In this document: one piece after another, positions 15,853 to 24,900 of the stretch
Numbering within the stretch: position 1 is the first letter of the stretch
Layout: the number at the start of each line of letters is the position of its first letter
Assembly: GCA_021372495.1 (NCBI GenBank)
Contig: JAJFUF010000006.1
Location: 1 to 64,000 of the forward strand
Length of the DNA: 64,000 nt
DNA from: Lysobacteraceae bacterium
Lineage (GTDB): Bacteria; Pseudomonadota; Gammaproteobacteria; Xanthomonadales; Rhodanobacteraceae
Direction of reading: 5' to 3'
Position numbers and translations under genes: made by a program
The notes under the pieces: model-generated
Database searches by the model: none
Told to the model about the DNA's origin: nothing
What the model saw: the letters and a program-made list of their open reading frames with translations, nothing else

Positions 15853-16869
15853 TCACGCGGCCTCGCGCCGCCCGACCGCGAGCATGCGCTCCAGCGAGCG
15901 CCGCGCGCGCTCGATCACTTCCGGCGCGATCTCGATGCGGTTGCTCATGTTCTGCAGCACGTTGTGGATCTTCGGCAGGGTGTTCTTCTTCATGTACGGG
16001 CACAGGTTGCACGGCCGGGTGAACTCGATGTGCGGGAACTCGGCGGAGACGTTGTCGCTCATCGAGCACTCGGTGATCATCACCACCCGCTTCGGCTGCG
16101 CCTTGCGCAGGTGCGTGACCATCGCCGCGGTGGAGCCGACGAAATCGGCCTCGGCCAGCACCTCCGGCGTGCACTCCGGATGCGCCAGGATGTGCACCTC
16201 GCCCTGCTCGGCGCGGATGCCGCGCATCTGCGCGGCGGTGAAGCGGTCGTGCACCTCGCAGGCGCCGTGCCACAGGATCAGCTTGACCTTGGTCTGCGTG
16301 GCCACCCACTTGCCGAGGTACTGGTCGGGCAGGAAGATCACGCGGTCCGAGCCCAGCGACTCGACCACGTGCACGGCGTTGGCCGAGGTGCAGCACACGT
16401 CGACCTCGGCCTTCACCTCCGCCGAGGTGTTGACGTAGGCGACCACCGGCACGCCGGGATAGCGCTGCTTCAGCAGGCGCACGTCGGCGGCGGTGATCGA
16501 GGCGGCCAGCGAGCAGCCGGCCTCGAGGTCGGGAATCAGCACCGTCTTGGCCGGGTTCAGCACCTTCGCCGTCTCGGCCATGAAGTGCACGCCGCACAGC
16601 ACGATCACGTCGGCGTCGGTGCGTGTCGCCTGCTGCGCCAGCGCCAGCGAGTCGCCGGTGAGGTCGGCGACGGCGTGGAAGATCTCGGGCGACTGGTAGT
16701 TGTGCGCGAGGATCACCGCGTTGCGCTGCTTCTTCAGGCGCAGGATCGCGTCGATCCAGGGCAGGTGCGCCTGCCACTCGAGTTCCGGCATCACGCGACT
16801 GACGCGGGTATACAGGTCGGCGTAGCGGCGCTGCAGTTCGGGCAGCGAAGCGGCGACGGGGGGTAGCAT
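15853..16869 (-). CDS. nadA: Quinolinate synthase NadA
   Basis: A 338-residue 4Fe-4S enzyme condensing iminoaspartate with dihydroxyacetone phosphate to quinolinate. Conserved motifs: AVILAHNYQSPEI, LCGVHFMAETAKVL, DVCCTSANAV, WHGACEVHDRF and the C-terminal CNLCPYMKKNTL, which hold the candidate cluster cysteines. ATG 16869 follows AGGAGG at 5 bases; residues upstream in frame are not family sequence. A TATGCTC palindrome lies 12 bases before the start, over the likely transcription start. Works with NadB. Confidence 0.95.
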   Translation of the reverse strand: MLPPVAASLPELQRRYADLYTRVSRVMPELEWQAHLPWIDAILRLKKQRNAVILAHNYQSPEIFHAVADLTGDSLALAQQATRTDADVIVLCGVHFMAETAKVLNPAKTVLIPDLEAGCSLAASITAADVRLLKQRYPGVPVVAYVNTSAEVKAEVDVCCTSANAVHVVESLGSDRVIFLPDQYLGKWVATQTKVKLILWHGACEVHDRFTAAQMRGIRAEQGEVHILAHPECTPEVLAEADFVGSTAAMVTHLRKAQPKRVVMITECSMSDNVSAEFPHIEFTRPCNLCPYMKKNTLPKIHNVLQNMSNRIEIAPEVIERARRSLERMLAVGRREAA

Positions 16870-16880
16870 GGCGGCCTCCT

Positions 16881-16899
16881 TATGCTCACGACGAGCATA
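16881..16899. promoter_or_regulatory. Putative NAD-biosynthesis operator at nadA
   Basis: A perfect palindrome TATGCTC-ACGAC-GAGCATA. On the minus strand it begins at the edge of the -10 (TATATA, 16898-16903), which has TTGCTC (16922-16927) 18 bases upstream, and covers the transcription start, a repressor position. The identical arms occur before nadE at 50098-50116. Confidence 0.65.
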
Positions 16900-16948
16900 T
16901 ATAGCCCGAAATGCTACATCCGAGCAAAAGGACGGGCAAGCGGCGAGG

Positions 16949-17227
16949 TCAAGCCGGCTGCGGATTGCCGTCCGGCAGCGCTTCGTCCGTGTCGGCGTCG
17001 TCGCGCGCGGCGGCCAGCAGGTCGCGCTCCAGCTCGCGCACCCGCGGCATGGCGGCATCGACCAGGCTGTCCGGCACCATCACCGCGATCAGGTCGCGCG
17101 CCGGCAACTGGCCGACGCCGCCGGTCAGGTATTCGCCGGACACGAAGGCGGGGATGCCGGCCTGCTCCAGCGCACCCTTGACCAGGTGTGCGTCGATGAT
17201 CGATTCGGCTCGATAGACGATGCGCAT
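16949..17227 (-). CDS. DUF2007 domain protein (putative signal-transducing)
   Basis: A 92-residue protein. Residues 1-65 match the small alpha/beta DUF2007 fold: MRIVYRAESIIDAHLVKGAL, EQAGIPAFVSGEYLTGG, and the end DLIAVMVPDSLVDAA. The acidic C-terminus is variable. Related domains resemble GlnB-like folds, but the function is unknown. It lies 80 bases upstream of nadA on the same strand, with the nadA operator between them, so it is probably a separate unit. Confidence 0.8.
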   Translation of the reverse strand: MRIVYRAESIIDAHLVKGALEQAGIPAFVSGEYLTGGVGQLPARDLIAVMVPDSLVDAAMPRVRELERDLLAAARDDADTDEALPDGNPQPA

Positions 17228-17300
17228 GCCGTCACGCTAACGCCGCGCCCACGGCGCCGCAAGCACGCTAGGATCGTCGCTTATCCAGCCGGAGCGCCCC

Positions 17301-17819
17301 ATGGACCTGCACCAGCACATGCGCCTGATGGCCGACTACCACCACTGGGCGTTCGCGCGCCTGTACGCCGAGGTGGACACGCTCGACGAGGAGACCTACC
17401 GCCGCGACGTCGGCCTGTTTTTCCGCAGCGTGCACGGCACGCTCAACCATCTGCTGCTGGTCGAGCATCTGTGGCAGGCGCGGCTGCGCGGCACGGTGTT
17501 CGCGGTCAGCGGGCTCGACCAGGAACTGGAGCCGGACCGCACGCGGCTGCGGGCGCGCATCCTCGAGTTCGCGCGCGGCTGGCGGCCGTTCGTGGACGCA
17601 CTGACGCCGGCGCAGGTCGCCGGCGACCTCGACTACCGCAACACCGAGGGCAAGCCCTTCACCCTGCCCTGCGCCAGCCTGGTGCTGCACGTGTTCAACC
17701 ACGCCACCCACCACCGCGGCCAGATCACCACCGCGCTGACCCAGCACGGCGGCAAGGCGCCGGTGCTGGACCTGCCCTACTTCCTGCTCGCCGTGCCGCG
17801 CGAGGCGCTGCACGGCTGA
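17301..17819 (+). CDS. DinB family putative metal-dependent protein
   Basis: A 172-residue four-helix DinB/YfiT-like protein. The three metal-ligand histidines of the family are in place: HGTLNHLL near residue 50 and HVFNHATHHRGQI near residue 140. The N-terminus MDLHQHMRLMADYHHWA is typical. Family members include thiol-dependent transferases; the substrate here is unknown. It starts 15 bases after a weak TAGGAT -10 hint and is followed by glnS. Confidence 0.85.
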   Translation: MDLHQHMRLMADYHHWAFARLYAEVDTLDEETYRRDVGLFFRSVHGTLNHLLLVEHLWQARLRGTVFAVSGLDQELEPDRTRLRARILEFARGWRPFVDALTPAQVAGDLDYRNTEGKPFTLPCASLVLHVFNHATHHRGQITTALTQHGGKAPVLDLPYFLLAVPREALHG

Positions 17820-17904
17820 GGCGCGGCCCGCGGCGCGGGCGCCGGCGGCGGGCCTCCGCTACACTTGCGCGCTTCGGTCCCCACGCATCCGGCAACGTCT
17901 CACC

Positions 17905-19638
17905 ATGGCGAACGAAACGCCCGTCGCGCAGCACTTCATCCGCCAGATCGTGGCGGCCGACAACGCCTCCGGCAAGCACGGCGGGCGCGTGGTCACGCGC
18001 TTCCCGCCCGAGCCGAACGGCTACCTGCACCTCGGCCACGCCAAGTCGATCTGCCTCAACTTCGGCATCGCCGCGGAAAACGGCGGCACCTGCCACCTGC
18101 GCTTCGACGACACCAATCCGGGCAAGGAGGACGTCGAGTACGTCGAGTCGATCAAGGACGACGTGCGCTGGCTCGGCTTCGAATGGGACCTGCTGCGCCA
18201 CGCCTCCGACTATTTCGAGGTGTTCTACCGCGGCGCCGAGAAGCTGATCCGCCTCGGACTCGCCTACGTCGACGACCTGAGCGCCGACGAGGTGCGCGCC
18301 TACCGCGGCACGCTGACCGAGCCCGGGCGCAATTCGCCGTGGCGCGAGCGCGGCGTCGAGGAGAACCTCGACCTGTTCCGGCGCATGCGCGCCGGCGAGT
18401 TCGCCGACGGCGCCAAGACGCTGCGCGCCAGGATCGACATGGCCGCGGGCAACATCAACCTGCGCGACCCAGCGATCTACCGCATCCGCAAGGTGCCGCA
18501 CCAGAACACCGGCGACGCCTGGTGCATCTACCCGATGTACGACTACGCGCACTGCGTGTCGGACGCCGTCGAAGGCATCACCCATTCGCTGTGCACGCTG
18601 GAATTCGAGGACCATCGGCCGCTGTACGACTGGTTCCTGGAAAAGCTCGACCTGCCGAACGATCCGTCGCTGACCGAGCCGCTGCGCGCCGCCGGCCTGT
18701 GGCTCGCGCCGGGCAGGCCGCAGCAGATCGAGTTCGCGCGCGGCAATCTCGACTACACCGTCATGAGCAAGCGCAAGCTGATCGCGCTGGTGCAGGAAGG
18801 CCTGGTCGACGGCTGGGACGACCCGCGCATGCCCACGCTGGCCGGCGTGCGCCGGCGCGGCTTCACGCCCGCGGCGATCCGCGCGTTCTGGGAGCGCGTC
18901 GGCATCAGCAAGCAGAACAGCGTGATCGACGTCGGCGTGCTGGAAGGCTGCGTGCGCGAGGACCTCGACGCCGCCGCGCCGCGCCGCCTCGCGGTGCTCG
19001 ATCCGCTGAAGCTGGTGATCGCCAATCTGCCGGACGGCCACGCCGAAACGCTCACCTTCCCCAACCACCCGAAGGACGAATCCTTCGGCACGCGCGCCGT
19101 GCCGTTCTCGCGCGAGCTGTGGATCGAGCGCGAGGACTTCATGGAAGCGCCGCCGAAGGGCTTCCACCGCCTGGTGCCGGGCGGCGAGGTGCGCCTGCGC
19201 GGCGTCGGCATCGTGCGCTGCGACGCGGTGATCAAGGACGCCGCCGGCGCGATCGTCGAACTGCGCTGCACGCTCGATCCCGACACCCGTGCGGGCATGC
19301 CGGGCGCCGAGCGCAAGGTGAAGGGCACGATCCACTGGGTCAGCGCACGCCACGCGCTGGCTGCCGAGGTGCGCCTGTACGACCGCCTGTTCAACGTCGC
19401 CGCCCCGGACGACGACCGCGACGGCAAGACCTACAAGGACCACCTCAACCCGGACTCCAGGCGCGTCGTGCGCGGCTACGTCGAACCGTCGCTGGGCGAC
19501 GCGGCGCCGGAGGCGCGCTTCCAGTTCGAGCGCCTCGGCTATTTCGTCGCCGACCGCCGCGACCACGCGCCCGGCCGGCCGGTGTTCAACCGCGCGGTCA
19601 CGCTGCGCGACACCTGGGCGAAGCAGGCGAAAGGCTGA
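17905..19638 (+). CDS. glnS: Glutaminyl-tRNA synthetase
   Basis: A 577-residue class I synthetase charging tRNA-Gln. The HIGH-type motif appears in PEPNGYLHLGHAKS (residues 36-47) and the KMSKS-type motif as VMSKRKL (about residue 287). The anticodon-binding beta-barrels form the C-terminal part. Length matches bacterial GlnRS (about 550-580). A direct GlnRS means Gln-tRNA does not need the amidotransferase route. TACACT at 17860 is a reasonable -10. Confidence 0.96.
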   Translation: MANETPVAQHFIRQIVAADNASGKHGGRVVTRFPPEPNGYLHLGHAKSICLNFGIAAENGGTCHLRFDDTNPGKEDVEYVESIKDDVRWLGFEWDLLRHASDYFEVFYRGAEKLIRLGLAYVDDLSADEVRAYRGTLTEPGRNSPWRERGVEENLDLFRRMRAGEFADGAKTLRARIDMAAGNINLRDPAIYRIRKVPHQNTGDAWCIYPMYDYAHCVSDAVEGITHSLCTLEFEDHRPLYDWFLEKLDLPNDPSLTEPLRAAGLWLAPGRPQQIEFARGNLDYTVMSKRKLIALVQEGLVDGWDDPRMPTLAGVRRRGFTPAAIRAFWERVGISKQNSVIDVGVLEGCVREDLDAAAPRRLAVLDPLKLVIANLPDGHAETLTFPNHPKDESFGTRAVPFSRELWIEREDFMEAPPKGFHRLVPGGEVRLRGVGIVRCDAVIKDAAGAIVELRCTLDPDTRAGMPGAERKVKGTIHWVSARHALAAEVRLYDRLFNVAAPDDDRDGKTYKDHLNPDSRRVVRGYVEPSLGDAAPEARFQFERLGYFVADRRDHAPGRPVFNRAVTLRDTWAKQAKG

Positions 19639-19694
19639 CGCCGGTCACGCCGCGGGCCGCTGCTAGAATCGCGCGGATCGCAAGGTAGCCGCGC

Positions 19695-20255
19695 ATGCTC
19701 TACGCCCAGGTTCATCTCACCCTGCCGCCCTGGGTCCACCAGGTGGTCGATCCGCTGCGCGTCTATGCCGACGACGATGCGCGCATCGCGCTGGCGATCG
19801 AACTGGCGCGGCGCAACGTCGAACTGCGCACCGGCGGGCCGTTCGGCGCGGCGGTGTTCACCGAGGCCGGCCGGCTGGTGTCGGTGGGCGTCAACCGCGT
19901 GATCGCGCAGAGCTGCTCCGTCGCGCACGCCGAGATCATGGCGCTGATGACCGCGCAGACGCGCATGCAGCGCTACCGCCTCAACGAGGACGGCCACCGC
20001 TTCGCGCTGGCCGCCAGCGCCCAACCCTGCTGCCAGTGCTACGGCGCCACCGTCTGGGCCGGCATCGACGAGCTGTTGATCGGCGCGCGCAACGAGGACG
20101 TCGCCGAACTGACCGAATTCGACGAGGGCCCGCTGCCGGCAGACTGGATCGGCGAGCTGCAGCGTCGCGGCATCGCGGTCAAGCGCGACCTGCGCCGCGA
20201 CGAAGCGCGCGCGGTGCTGGCCACCTACGCGCAGGCCGGCGGCGCGCGCTACTGA
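19695..20255 (+). CDS. Nucleoside deaminase (cytidine/deoxycytidylate deaminase fold)
   Basis: A 186-residue zinc deaminase. The catalytic HAE is in SVAHAEIMAL and the zinc cysteines in QPCCQCYGATVWAGI. The N-terminal half has GGPFGAAVF, common in guanine-deaminase-like and TadA-like enzymes. Length and sequence differ from TadA, so a guanine or related base deaminase is more likely. TAGAAT (19664-19669) is a good -10. Its stop overlaps the rlmM start (TGATG). Confidence 0.85.
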   Translation: MLYAQVHLTLPPWVHQVVDPLRVYADDDARIALAIELARRNVELRTGGPFGAAVFTEAGRLVSVGVNRVIAQSCSVAHAEIMALMTAQTRMQRYRLNEDGHRFALAASAQPCCQCYGATVWAGIDELLIGARNEDVAELTEFDEGPLPADWIGELQRRGIAVKRDLRRDEARAVLATYAQAGGARY

Positions 20256-21313
20256 TGGCGACGATCGAGCCGCTGGCCGGGCGCCTGCTGTACTGCCGCC
20301 CCGGCTTCGAGCGCGAATGCGCGCAGGAGCTGGAAACCGTCGCCGCGGCCGCAGGCGCGTCCGGCTTCGCGCGCGCCGCCGCGGACAGCGGCCTCGCCGA
20401 ATACGTGCTGCACGACACCGCCGCGCAGGCCGCGCTGGATGCCGCCGCCGGCTGGCGCGGGCTGGCCTTCGCGCGCCAGTCGCTCGGCCTGCTCGCGCGC
20501 GTGCGTGGACTCGATCCGCAGGATCGCCTCGGACCGCTGCTGGACGCGCTGCGCGCGCGCGGCGAGGTCTACGCCGACGTGTGGATCGAACACGCCGACA
20601 GCGACGCCGGCCGCGAGCTGGCCGGCCTGTGCCGCAGCTTCGCGCCGGTGCTGCGCGCGGCGCTGCGGCGCGAACGGCTGCTGGGCGACGACGCGCCGCG
20701 CCGGCTGCACCTGTGCTTCGCTTCCGGCACCGACGCGCTGCTCGCCGCCGAACCGCCGGCGCGCGCCGCGCCCTGGCCGGGCGGCATCCCGCGCCTGCGC
20801 TTCCCGCGCGGCGCGCCCAGCCGCTCGACGCTGAAGCTGGAGGAAGCGCTGCTGGTGCTGCTCGACGACGCCGAGCGCGCGCGCTGGCTGACCCCGGGCA
20901 TGCGTGCGGTCGACCTCGGTGCCGCGCCGGGCGGCTGGACCTGGCAGATGGTGCGGCGCTCGATCCGCGTCATCGCGGTCGACAATGGCCCGATGGACGC
21001 CGCGCTGATGGACAGCGGCCTGGTCGAGCACCGCCGCGAGGACGGTTTCCGCTACCGGCCAGCGAAGCCGGTCGACTGGCTGCTGTGCGACATGGTCGAG
21101 CAGCCGCGCCGCATCGCCGCGCTGATGGCGCAGTGGTTCGCCGAGGACCGCTGCCGCATGGCGCTGTTCAACCTGAAGCTGCCGATGAAGAAGCGCTACG
21201 ACGAGGTGCGCCTGTGCCTCGGCCTGCTGCGCGACGCCGGCTTGCGCGACCTGCGCGCCAAGCAGCTCTATCACGACCGCGAAGAAATCACCGTGTTCGC
21301 CCGGCGCGGCTGA
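20255..21313 (+). CDS. rlmM: 23S rRNA C2498 2'-O-ribose methyltransferase RlmM
   Basis: A 352-residue SAM-dependent methyltransferase. An N-terminal THUMP-like region (LLYCRPGFERECAQEL) precedes a Rossmann domain with VDLGAAPGGWTWQMV (SAM site), VDWLLCDMVEQP and the catalytic-lysine segment FNLKLPMKKRY. ATG 20255 shares a base with the stop of the deaminase. It methylates the peptidyl-transferase-centre cytidine of 23S rRNA. Confidence 0.94.
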   Translation: MATIEPLAGRLLYCRPGFERECAQELETVAAAAGASGFARAAADSGLAEYVLHDTAAQAALDAAAGWRGLAFARQSLGLLARVRGLDPQDRLGPLLDALRARGEVYADVWIEHADSDAGRELAGLCRSFAPVLRAALRRERLLGDDAPRRLHLCFASGTDALLAAEPPARAAPWPGGIPRLRFPRGAPSRSTLKLEEALLVLLDDAERARWLTPGMRAVDLGAAPGGWTWQMVRRSIRVIAVDNGPMDAALMDSGLVEHRREDGFRYRPAKPVDWLLCDMVEQPRRIAALMAQWFAEDRCRMALFNLKLPMKKRYDEVRLCLGLLRDAGLRDLRAKQLYHDREEITVFARRG

Positions 21314-21394
21314 GACGCGCCTGGCTGCGGCCGCCCGGCCGCTCACGGTATGCTTGGCGTTCCGCCACGCCCGGACGTCGACGCCCGGTCCCAC

Positions 21395-22093
21395 ATGAGC
21401 CGACTACGCGCCGTCCTGCCGCTGCTGCTGCTGATCGCCACCGGCGCCCTGCTGTTCGCATCGGGCGCGTTGGACCGCTTCCGCCCCGAGCACCTGGCCG
21501 CCTCGCAGGCGGGGCTGCGCGCGTCGGTGGCGGCGCATCCCGCGCTGTCCGCGCTCGGCTACGTCGGCGCGGTCGCGCTGAGCATCGCCACCGGCATCCC
21601 CGGCAGCCTGTTCGTGATCCTCGCCGGCGGCCTGCTGTTCGGCGTCGCCGCCGCCACCGCGCTGACCGGTATCGGGCTCACCCTCGGCTCGCTGCTGCTG
21701 TTCCTGGCCAGCCGCTTCGCCTTCGGCAGTGGCCGCCAGCCGCCGGCGCTGGCCGAACGCCTGCGCGCCGGCTTCCAGGCGCACCCGCTGAGCTACACGC
21801 TGTTCCTGCGCCTGGTGCCGGTGTTTCCCTTCGGTGGCGTGACCGTGGCGCTGGCCTGGCTGCGCTGCCCGCTGTGGCTGTTCCTCGGCGCGACCGCGTT
21901 CGGCGGTTCGCTGATGGCGGTGTTCGAAACCTCGATCGGCGCCGGCCTCGGCACCACGCTCGCCGAAGGCCATCCCGCCGACCTCGGCCTGCTGCTGGAG
22001 CCGCGCGTGCTGCTGCCGATGCTGGCGCTCGGCCTGCTCGCGCTGCTGCCCGTGCTGCTGCGGCGCCGACGCCGCCCGCTGCCGCCGGGCTGA
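21395..22093 (+). CDS. VTT/TVP38-TMEM64 family inner membrane protein
   Basis: A 232-residue polytopic protein. Hydrophobic segments are at the N-terminus (AVLPLLLLIATGALLFA), around ATGIPGSLFVILAGGLLFG, and at FLRLVPVFPFG, ending in a Leu-rich helix and an RRRRRP basic tail. IPGSLFVILAGGLLFG and the RLVPVFPF motif are VTT-domain hallmarks (DedA-like). ATG 21395 starts MSRLRAVLP. Family members are linked to lipid scrambling or membrane homeostasis; the role here is undefined. Confidence 0.85.
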   Translation: MSRLRAVLPLLLLIATGALLFASGALDRFRPEHLAASQAGLRASVAAHPALSALGYVGAVALSIATGIPGSLFVILAGGLLFGVAAATALTGIGLTLGSLLLFLASRFAFGSGRQPPALAERLRAGFQAHPLSYTLFLRLVPVFPFGGVTVALAWLRCPLWLFLGATAFGGSLMAVFETSIGAGLGTTLAEGHPADLGLLLEPRVLLPMLALGLLALLPVLLRRRRRPLPPG

Positions 22094-22193
22094 CGCGCCG
22101 CGGCCGCGCGTCATGTCGCGGTCATCCGCGCGGCCGCGGCCTGCAACATGCGCGGGCCAGACTGCGCGCCGTCGATGCCGACGGAGCGCCCTC

Positions 22194-22427
22194 ATGCAGG
22201 ATCACCTCGTCGCCGCCGCAGGCGAGCGCCGCCGGGCCGAGGTCTGGCGCGATTTCGCCCGCGCCTGCCGCAACCGCGGCGACGAGCGGCTGGCCGCCGA
22301 AGCGATCGAGCTTGCGCTGCTGCACGAGCGGCACGCGGCGCTGCTCGAAGTCGTGCGCCCGGATGTGCGTCGCGATGCGGGGAGTTGGTGGGCCGTGAAG
22401 GGATCGAACCTTCGACCAACGGATTAA
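22194..22427 (+). CDS. Small hypothetical ORF running antisense into tRNA-Lys (doubtful)
   Basis: 77 codons from ATG 22194. The first 60 encode a helical, charged peptide (RRRAEVWRDFARACRNRGDE...), while the last ones (KGSNLRPTD) are simply the reverse complement of the tRNA T-arm, a common annotation artefact. A real gene could end before the tRNA only if translation stopped by other means. Listed because nothing else explains 22094-22385. Confidence 0.25.
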   Translation: MQDHLVAAAGERRRAEVWRDFARACRNRGDERLAAEAIELALLHERHAALLEVVRPDVRRDAGSWWAVKGSNLRPTD

Positions 22428-22460
22428 AAGTCCGCTGCTCTACCGCTGAGCTAACGGCCC
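22386..22460 (-). tRNA. tRNA-Lys (UUU)
   Basis: A complete cloverleaf on the minus strand. The acceptor stem pairs GGGCCGT with ACGGCCC; the D-arm has AGCTCAGCGGTAGAGC; the anticodon stem-loop is CGGACTTTTAATCCG with anticodon TTT; the T-arm is TTCGATCC. The discriminator is A and CCA is encoded. No integrase or duplicated 3' end is seen nearby. Confidence 0.97.
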
Positions 22461-22538
22461 GGGTTTGCCTCGAAGAGCGAGACGGCGAAGCGCGCTCCCG
22501 GCGTGGCCGGGGCTGCGGATTCTAACCGGCTGCCATCG

Positions 22539-23213
22539 TCAACGGTAGCGCGTCGGGTCGGCGACGCCGGCCTCGCGGAAGCCCTGCGCGCGCAGGCGGC
22601 AGGCGTCGCAGCGGCCGCAGGCGCGGCCGTCGGTGTCGGCCTGGTAGCAGGACACGGTGGCGGCGAAGTCGACACCGAGGCGCACGCCCTCGCGCACGAT
22701 CGCCGCCTTGCTCATCGCGATCAGCGGCGCGTGCACGCGGAGATTCGCGCCCTCGACGCCGGCCTTGGTGGCGAGATTGGCGAGCCGTTCGAACGCCTCG
22801 ATGAAGGCCGGCCGGCAGTCGGGGTAGCCGGAGTAGTCGACCGCGTTGACGCCGCAGAAGATGTCGGCCGCGCCGAGCACTTCGGCCCAGCCCAGCGCGA
22901 TCGACAGCATGATCGTGTTGCGCGCCGGCACGTAGGTGACCGGGATGCCGGCACCGCCCTGCTCGGGCACCGCGATGTCGTCGGTCAGCGCCGAGCCGCC
23001 GATGCTGCGCAGGTCCACGCGTACCGTCTTGTGCGCGACGGCGCCCTGCACCCGCGCGATGTGCGCGGCGGCATCCAGCTCGGAGGTGTGGCGCTGGCCG
23101 TAGGCGACGCTGAGCGCGTGGCAGGCGAACCCTCGCTCGCGCGCGATCGCCAGCGTCACTGCCGAGTCCATGCCGCCGGAGACGAGGACGACGGCGTTGC
23201 GGGGGGTGGTCAT
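22539..23213 (-). CDS. queC: 7-cyano-7-deazaguanine synthase QueC
   Basis: A 224-residue ATP-dependent enzyme converting 7-carboxy-7-deazaguanine to preQ0 in queuosine synthesis. The PP-loop is [31 protein letters not shown] and [15 protein letters not shown] are family signatures; the zinc site is near the C-terminus ([18 protein letters not shown]). ATG 23213. The partner queE lies 100 bases upstream on the same strand, separated by a heptad element. Confidence 0.95.
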   Translation of the reverse strand: MTTPRNAVVLVSGGMDSAVTLAIARERGFACHALSVAYGQRHTSELDAAAHIARVQGAVAHKTVRVDLRSIGGSALTDDIAVPEQGGAGIPVTYVPARNTIMLSIALGWAEVLGAADIFCGVNAVDYSGYPDCRPAFIEAFERLANLATKAGVEGANLRVHAPLIAMSKAAIVREGVRLGVDFAATVSCYQADTDGRACGRCDACRLRAQGFREAGVADPTRYR

Positions 23214-23242
23214 GCGGAAGTGTTCCCGTTGCAGGGGGCGTC

Positions 23243-23307
23243 AAAAGTCGAAGGTCAAAAGTCGATGAAGATCACGGCGCAACGCGTGCCGTTGACCTTT
23301 GACTTTG
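23243..23307. repeat. Heptad inverted-repeat element (copy 3, A-rich type)
   Basis: Left arm: AAAAGTC, GAAGGTC, AAAAGTC (23243-23263). Right arm: GACCTTT, GACTTTG (23294-23307), which are AAAGGTC and CAAAGTC on the other strand. Both arms are of the A-rich variant, unlike the GGGA variant at most other loci. It fills the queC-queE gap. Confidence 0.75.
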
Positions 23308-23313
23308 CCGCGC

Positions 23314-24003
23314 TCACCGCCCCGGCGCCTCGCCCCACAGCGCCTTGTGCAACTGCAGCTGGAAGCGCACCGGCAGGCGGTCGGCGAGGATCCACTCGGC
23401 CAGTTCGCGCGGCGGCAGCGCGCCGTACACCGGCGAGAACAGCACCGTGCAGCGCTCGGCGATGCGGTGTTCGCGCACGCGCGCGACCGCCCAGTCGTAG
23501 TCGGCGCGGTCGGCCAGCACGCACTTGACCTGGTCGCGCGGGGTCAGGTGTTCGAGGTTGGACCACAGGTTGCGCGCCGATTCGCCGGAACCGGGCGCCT
23601 TGAGGTCCATCACCTTGCGCACGCGGCGGTCCACGCCGGACACGTCGAGCGCGCCCGAGGTTTCCAGCGCCACGTCGTAGCCGGCGTCGCACAGCCGCGC
23701 GAGCAGCGCCAGGCAGCGCTTCTGCGCCAGCGGCTCGCCGCCGGTGACGCAGACGTGGCGCGCGCCGTAGCCGGCCACCTCGGCGAGAATCGCGTCGATG
23801 TCGCGCCATTGGCCGCCGTGGAAGGCGTATTCGGTATCGCACCACACGCAGCGCAGCGGGCAGCCGGTCAGGCGCACGAACACGGTCGGCCAGCCGACCG
23901 CATCGGCCTCGCCCTGGATCGAATGGAAGAGCTCGCTGACGCGCAGCCGTCCGGACGACGCTTCCGCCGCCGGCGCGGCAGGCTCGGGAACGGGCGCCGT
24001 CAT
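23314..24003 (-). CDS. queE: 7-carboxy-7-deazaguanine synthase QueE
   Basis: A 229-residue radical-SAM enzyme that ring-contracts 6-carboxytetrahydropterin. The cluster motif CPLRCVWC (CX3CX2C) follows FHSIQGEADAVGWPTVFVRL, and CVTGGEPLAQ is the SAM-binding GGE. A non-family N-terminal extension of about 18 residues precedes GRLRVSELF. The stop falls 6 bases after the heptad element. Upstream, cpoB begins within about 10 bases, so queE is the last gene reached by tol-pal readthrough, together with queC. Confidence 0.94.
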   Translation of the reverse strand: MTAPVPEPAAPAAEASSGRLRVSELFHSIQGEADAVGWPTVFVRLTGCPLRCVWCDTEYAFHGGQWRDIDAILAEVAGYGARHVCVTGGEPLAQKRCLALLARLCDAGYDVALETSGALDVSGVDRRVRKVMDLKAPGSGESARNLWSNLEHLTPRDQVKCVLADRADYDWAVARVREHRIAERCTVLFSPVYGALPPRELAEWILADRLPVRFQLQLHKALWGEAPGR

Positions 24004-24013
24004 TGCCGTGCGC

Positions 24014-24889
24014 TCAGCGCCCGGCCTGCAGCTTCAGCGCGCGCAGGCGCCCCTCGGCAAGGCGGGCGGGCGTGGTGTTGGGATACTTGGCGATCACGCC
24101 GTTGAACGATGCCGCGGCCGCGTCCCACTGCTTCAGCTCGTACTGGCAGTAGCCGACCTTGAGCAACGCATCGGCGGCCTTGGCGCTCTGCGGGTAGCGG
24201 TCGAGCACCTTCTGGAAGGCGTCCACCGCGATCGGGTAGTTCTGCGTCGCGTAGTACGACTCGCCCAGCCAGTAGTAGGCGTTGGGCGTGAGTTCGGTGT
24301 TCGGGTATTGCTGGATGAAGGCCTTGAAGCGGCGCGAGGCCTCGGCGAAGTCGCCGCCGCGGATCGACTGGAAAGCCTGGTCGTAGGCGGCCTGCGCGTC
24401 GGCCGGCGTGCCGCCCGCGGGAGCGGCGGCCGCTGCCGCGGGAGCCCTCGACGGCGCGCCCTGGGCCGCTGCGGCCGGCGCCGTCGGCGCGGGCGCGGCG
24501 GCGGTCGGCGGATTCGTACCGGCGGGTGCCGGGGGATTGGCGCCCTGGGCGCCCGGGCCGGCCTGGCCCGCGGCCGGCGTCCGCCCTTCCAGGCGGCCGA
24601 TGCGCGAATCGAGGTCGACGTACTGATCCTTGTTGCGCTGCTGCAGCTCCTGCAACTGGTGGCTGAGTTCCTCCACCTGGCCCTGCAGCTGCTGCACCTG
24701 CGACTGCAAGGCCTGCACCTGGTTGACCAGGCTGACGCTGCCCTGCTCCTGCTGCGCCTGCTGCTCGAGGCGGGCGACCCGCTCGGCCAGGCTCAGGCGC
24801 TCCTGCGCCTGCACGGACACAAATGCGGCGGCGGCCACGAGGGCCGCCGCCAGGCGACTGACAACCTTGCGGGTGCCGGTCACGTTCAT
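24014..24889 (-). CDS. cpoB: Cell division coordinator CpoB (YbgF, Tol-Pal associated)
   Basis: A 291-residue periplasmic protein. The signal peptide ends near VSVQA; a trimerising Gln-rich coiled coil follows (about 30-105), then an Ala/Pro linker (105-165) and three TPR units (AAYDQAFQSIRGGDFAEAS..., YYWLGESYYATQNYPIAV, LLKVGYCQYELKQWDAA). CpoB links Tol-Pal constriction with PBP1B activity. ATG 24889, 11 bases after pal. Confidence 0.93.
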   Translation of the reverse strand: MNVTGTRKVVSRLAAALVAAAAFVSVQAQERLSLAERVARLEQQAQQEQGSVSLVNQVQALQSQVQQLQGQVEELSHQLQELQQRNKDQYVDLDSRIGRLEGRTPAAGQAGPGAQGANPPAPAGTNPPTAAAPAPTAPAAAAQGAPSRAPAAAAAAPAGGTPADAQAAYDQAFQSIRGGDFAEASRRFKAFIQQYPNTELTPNAYYWLGESYYATQNYPIAVDAFQKVLDRYPQSAKAADALLKVGYCQYELKQWDAAAASFNGVIAKYPNTTPARLAEGRLRALKLQAGR

Positions 24890-24900
24890 CGCTTACGCCC

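Noticed and set aside
22386..22538. tRNA-Lys as an integration site for a mobile island
   Set aside because: No integrase gene, no duplicated tRNA 3' end, and the genes on both sides are conserved housekeeping genes.
22461..22538. preQ1 riboswitch or other leader near queC
   Set aside because: queC is transcribed leftward from beyond 23213; this segment is downstream of it and no preQ1 fold is seen upstream either.
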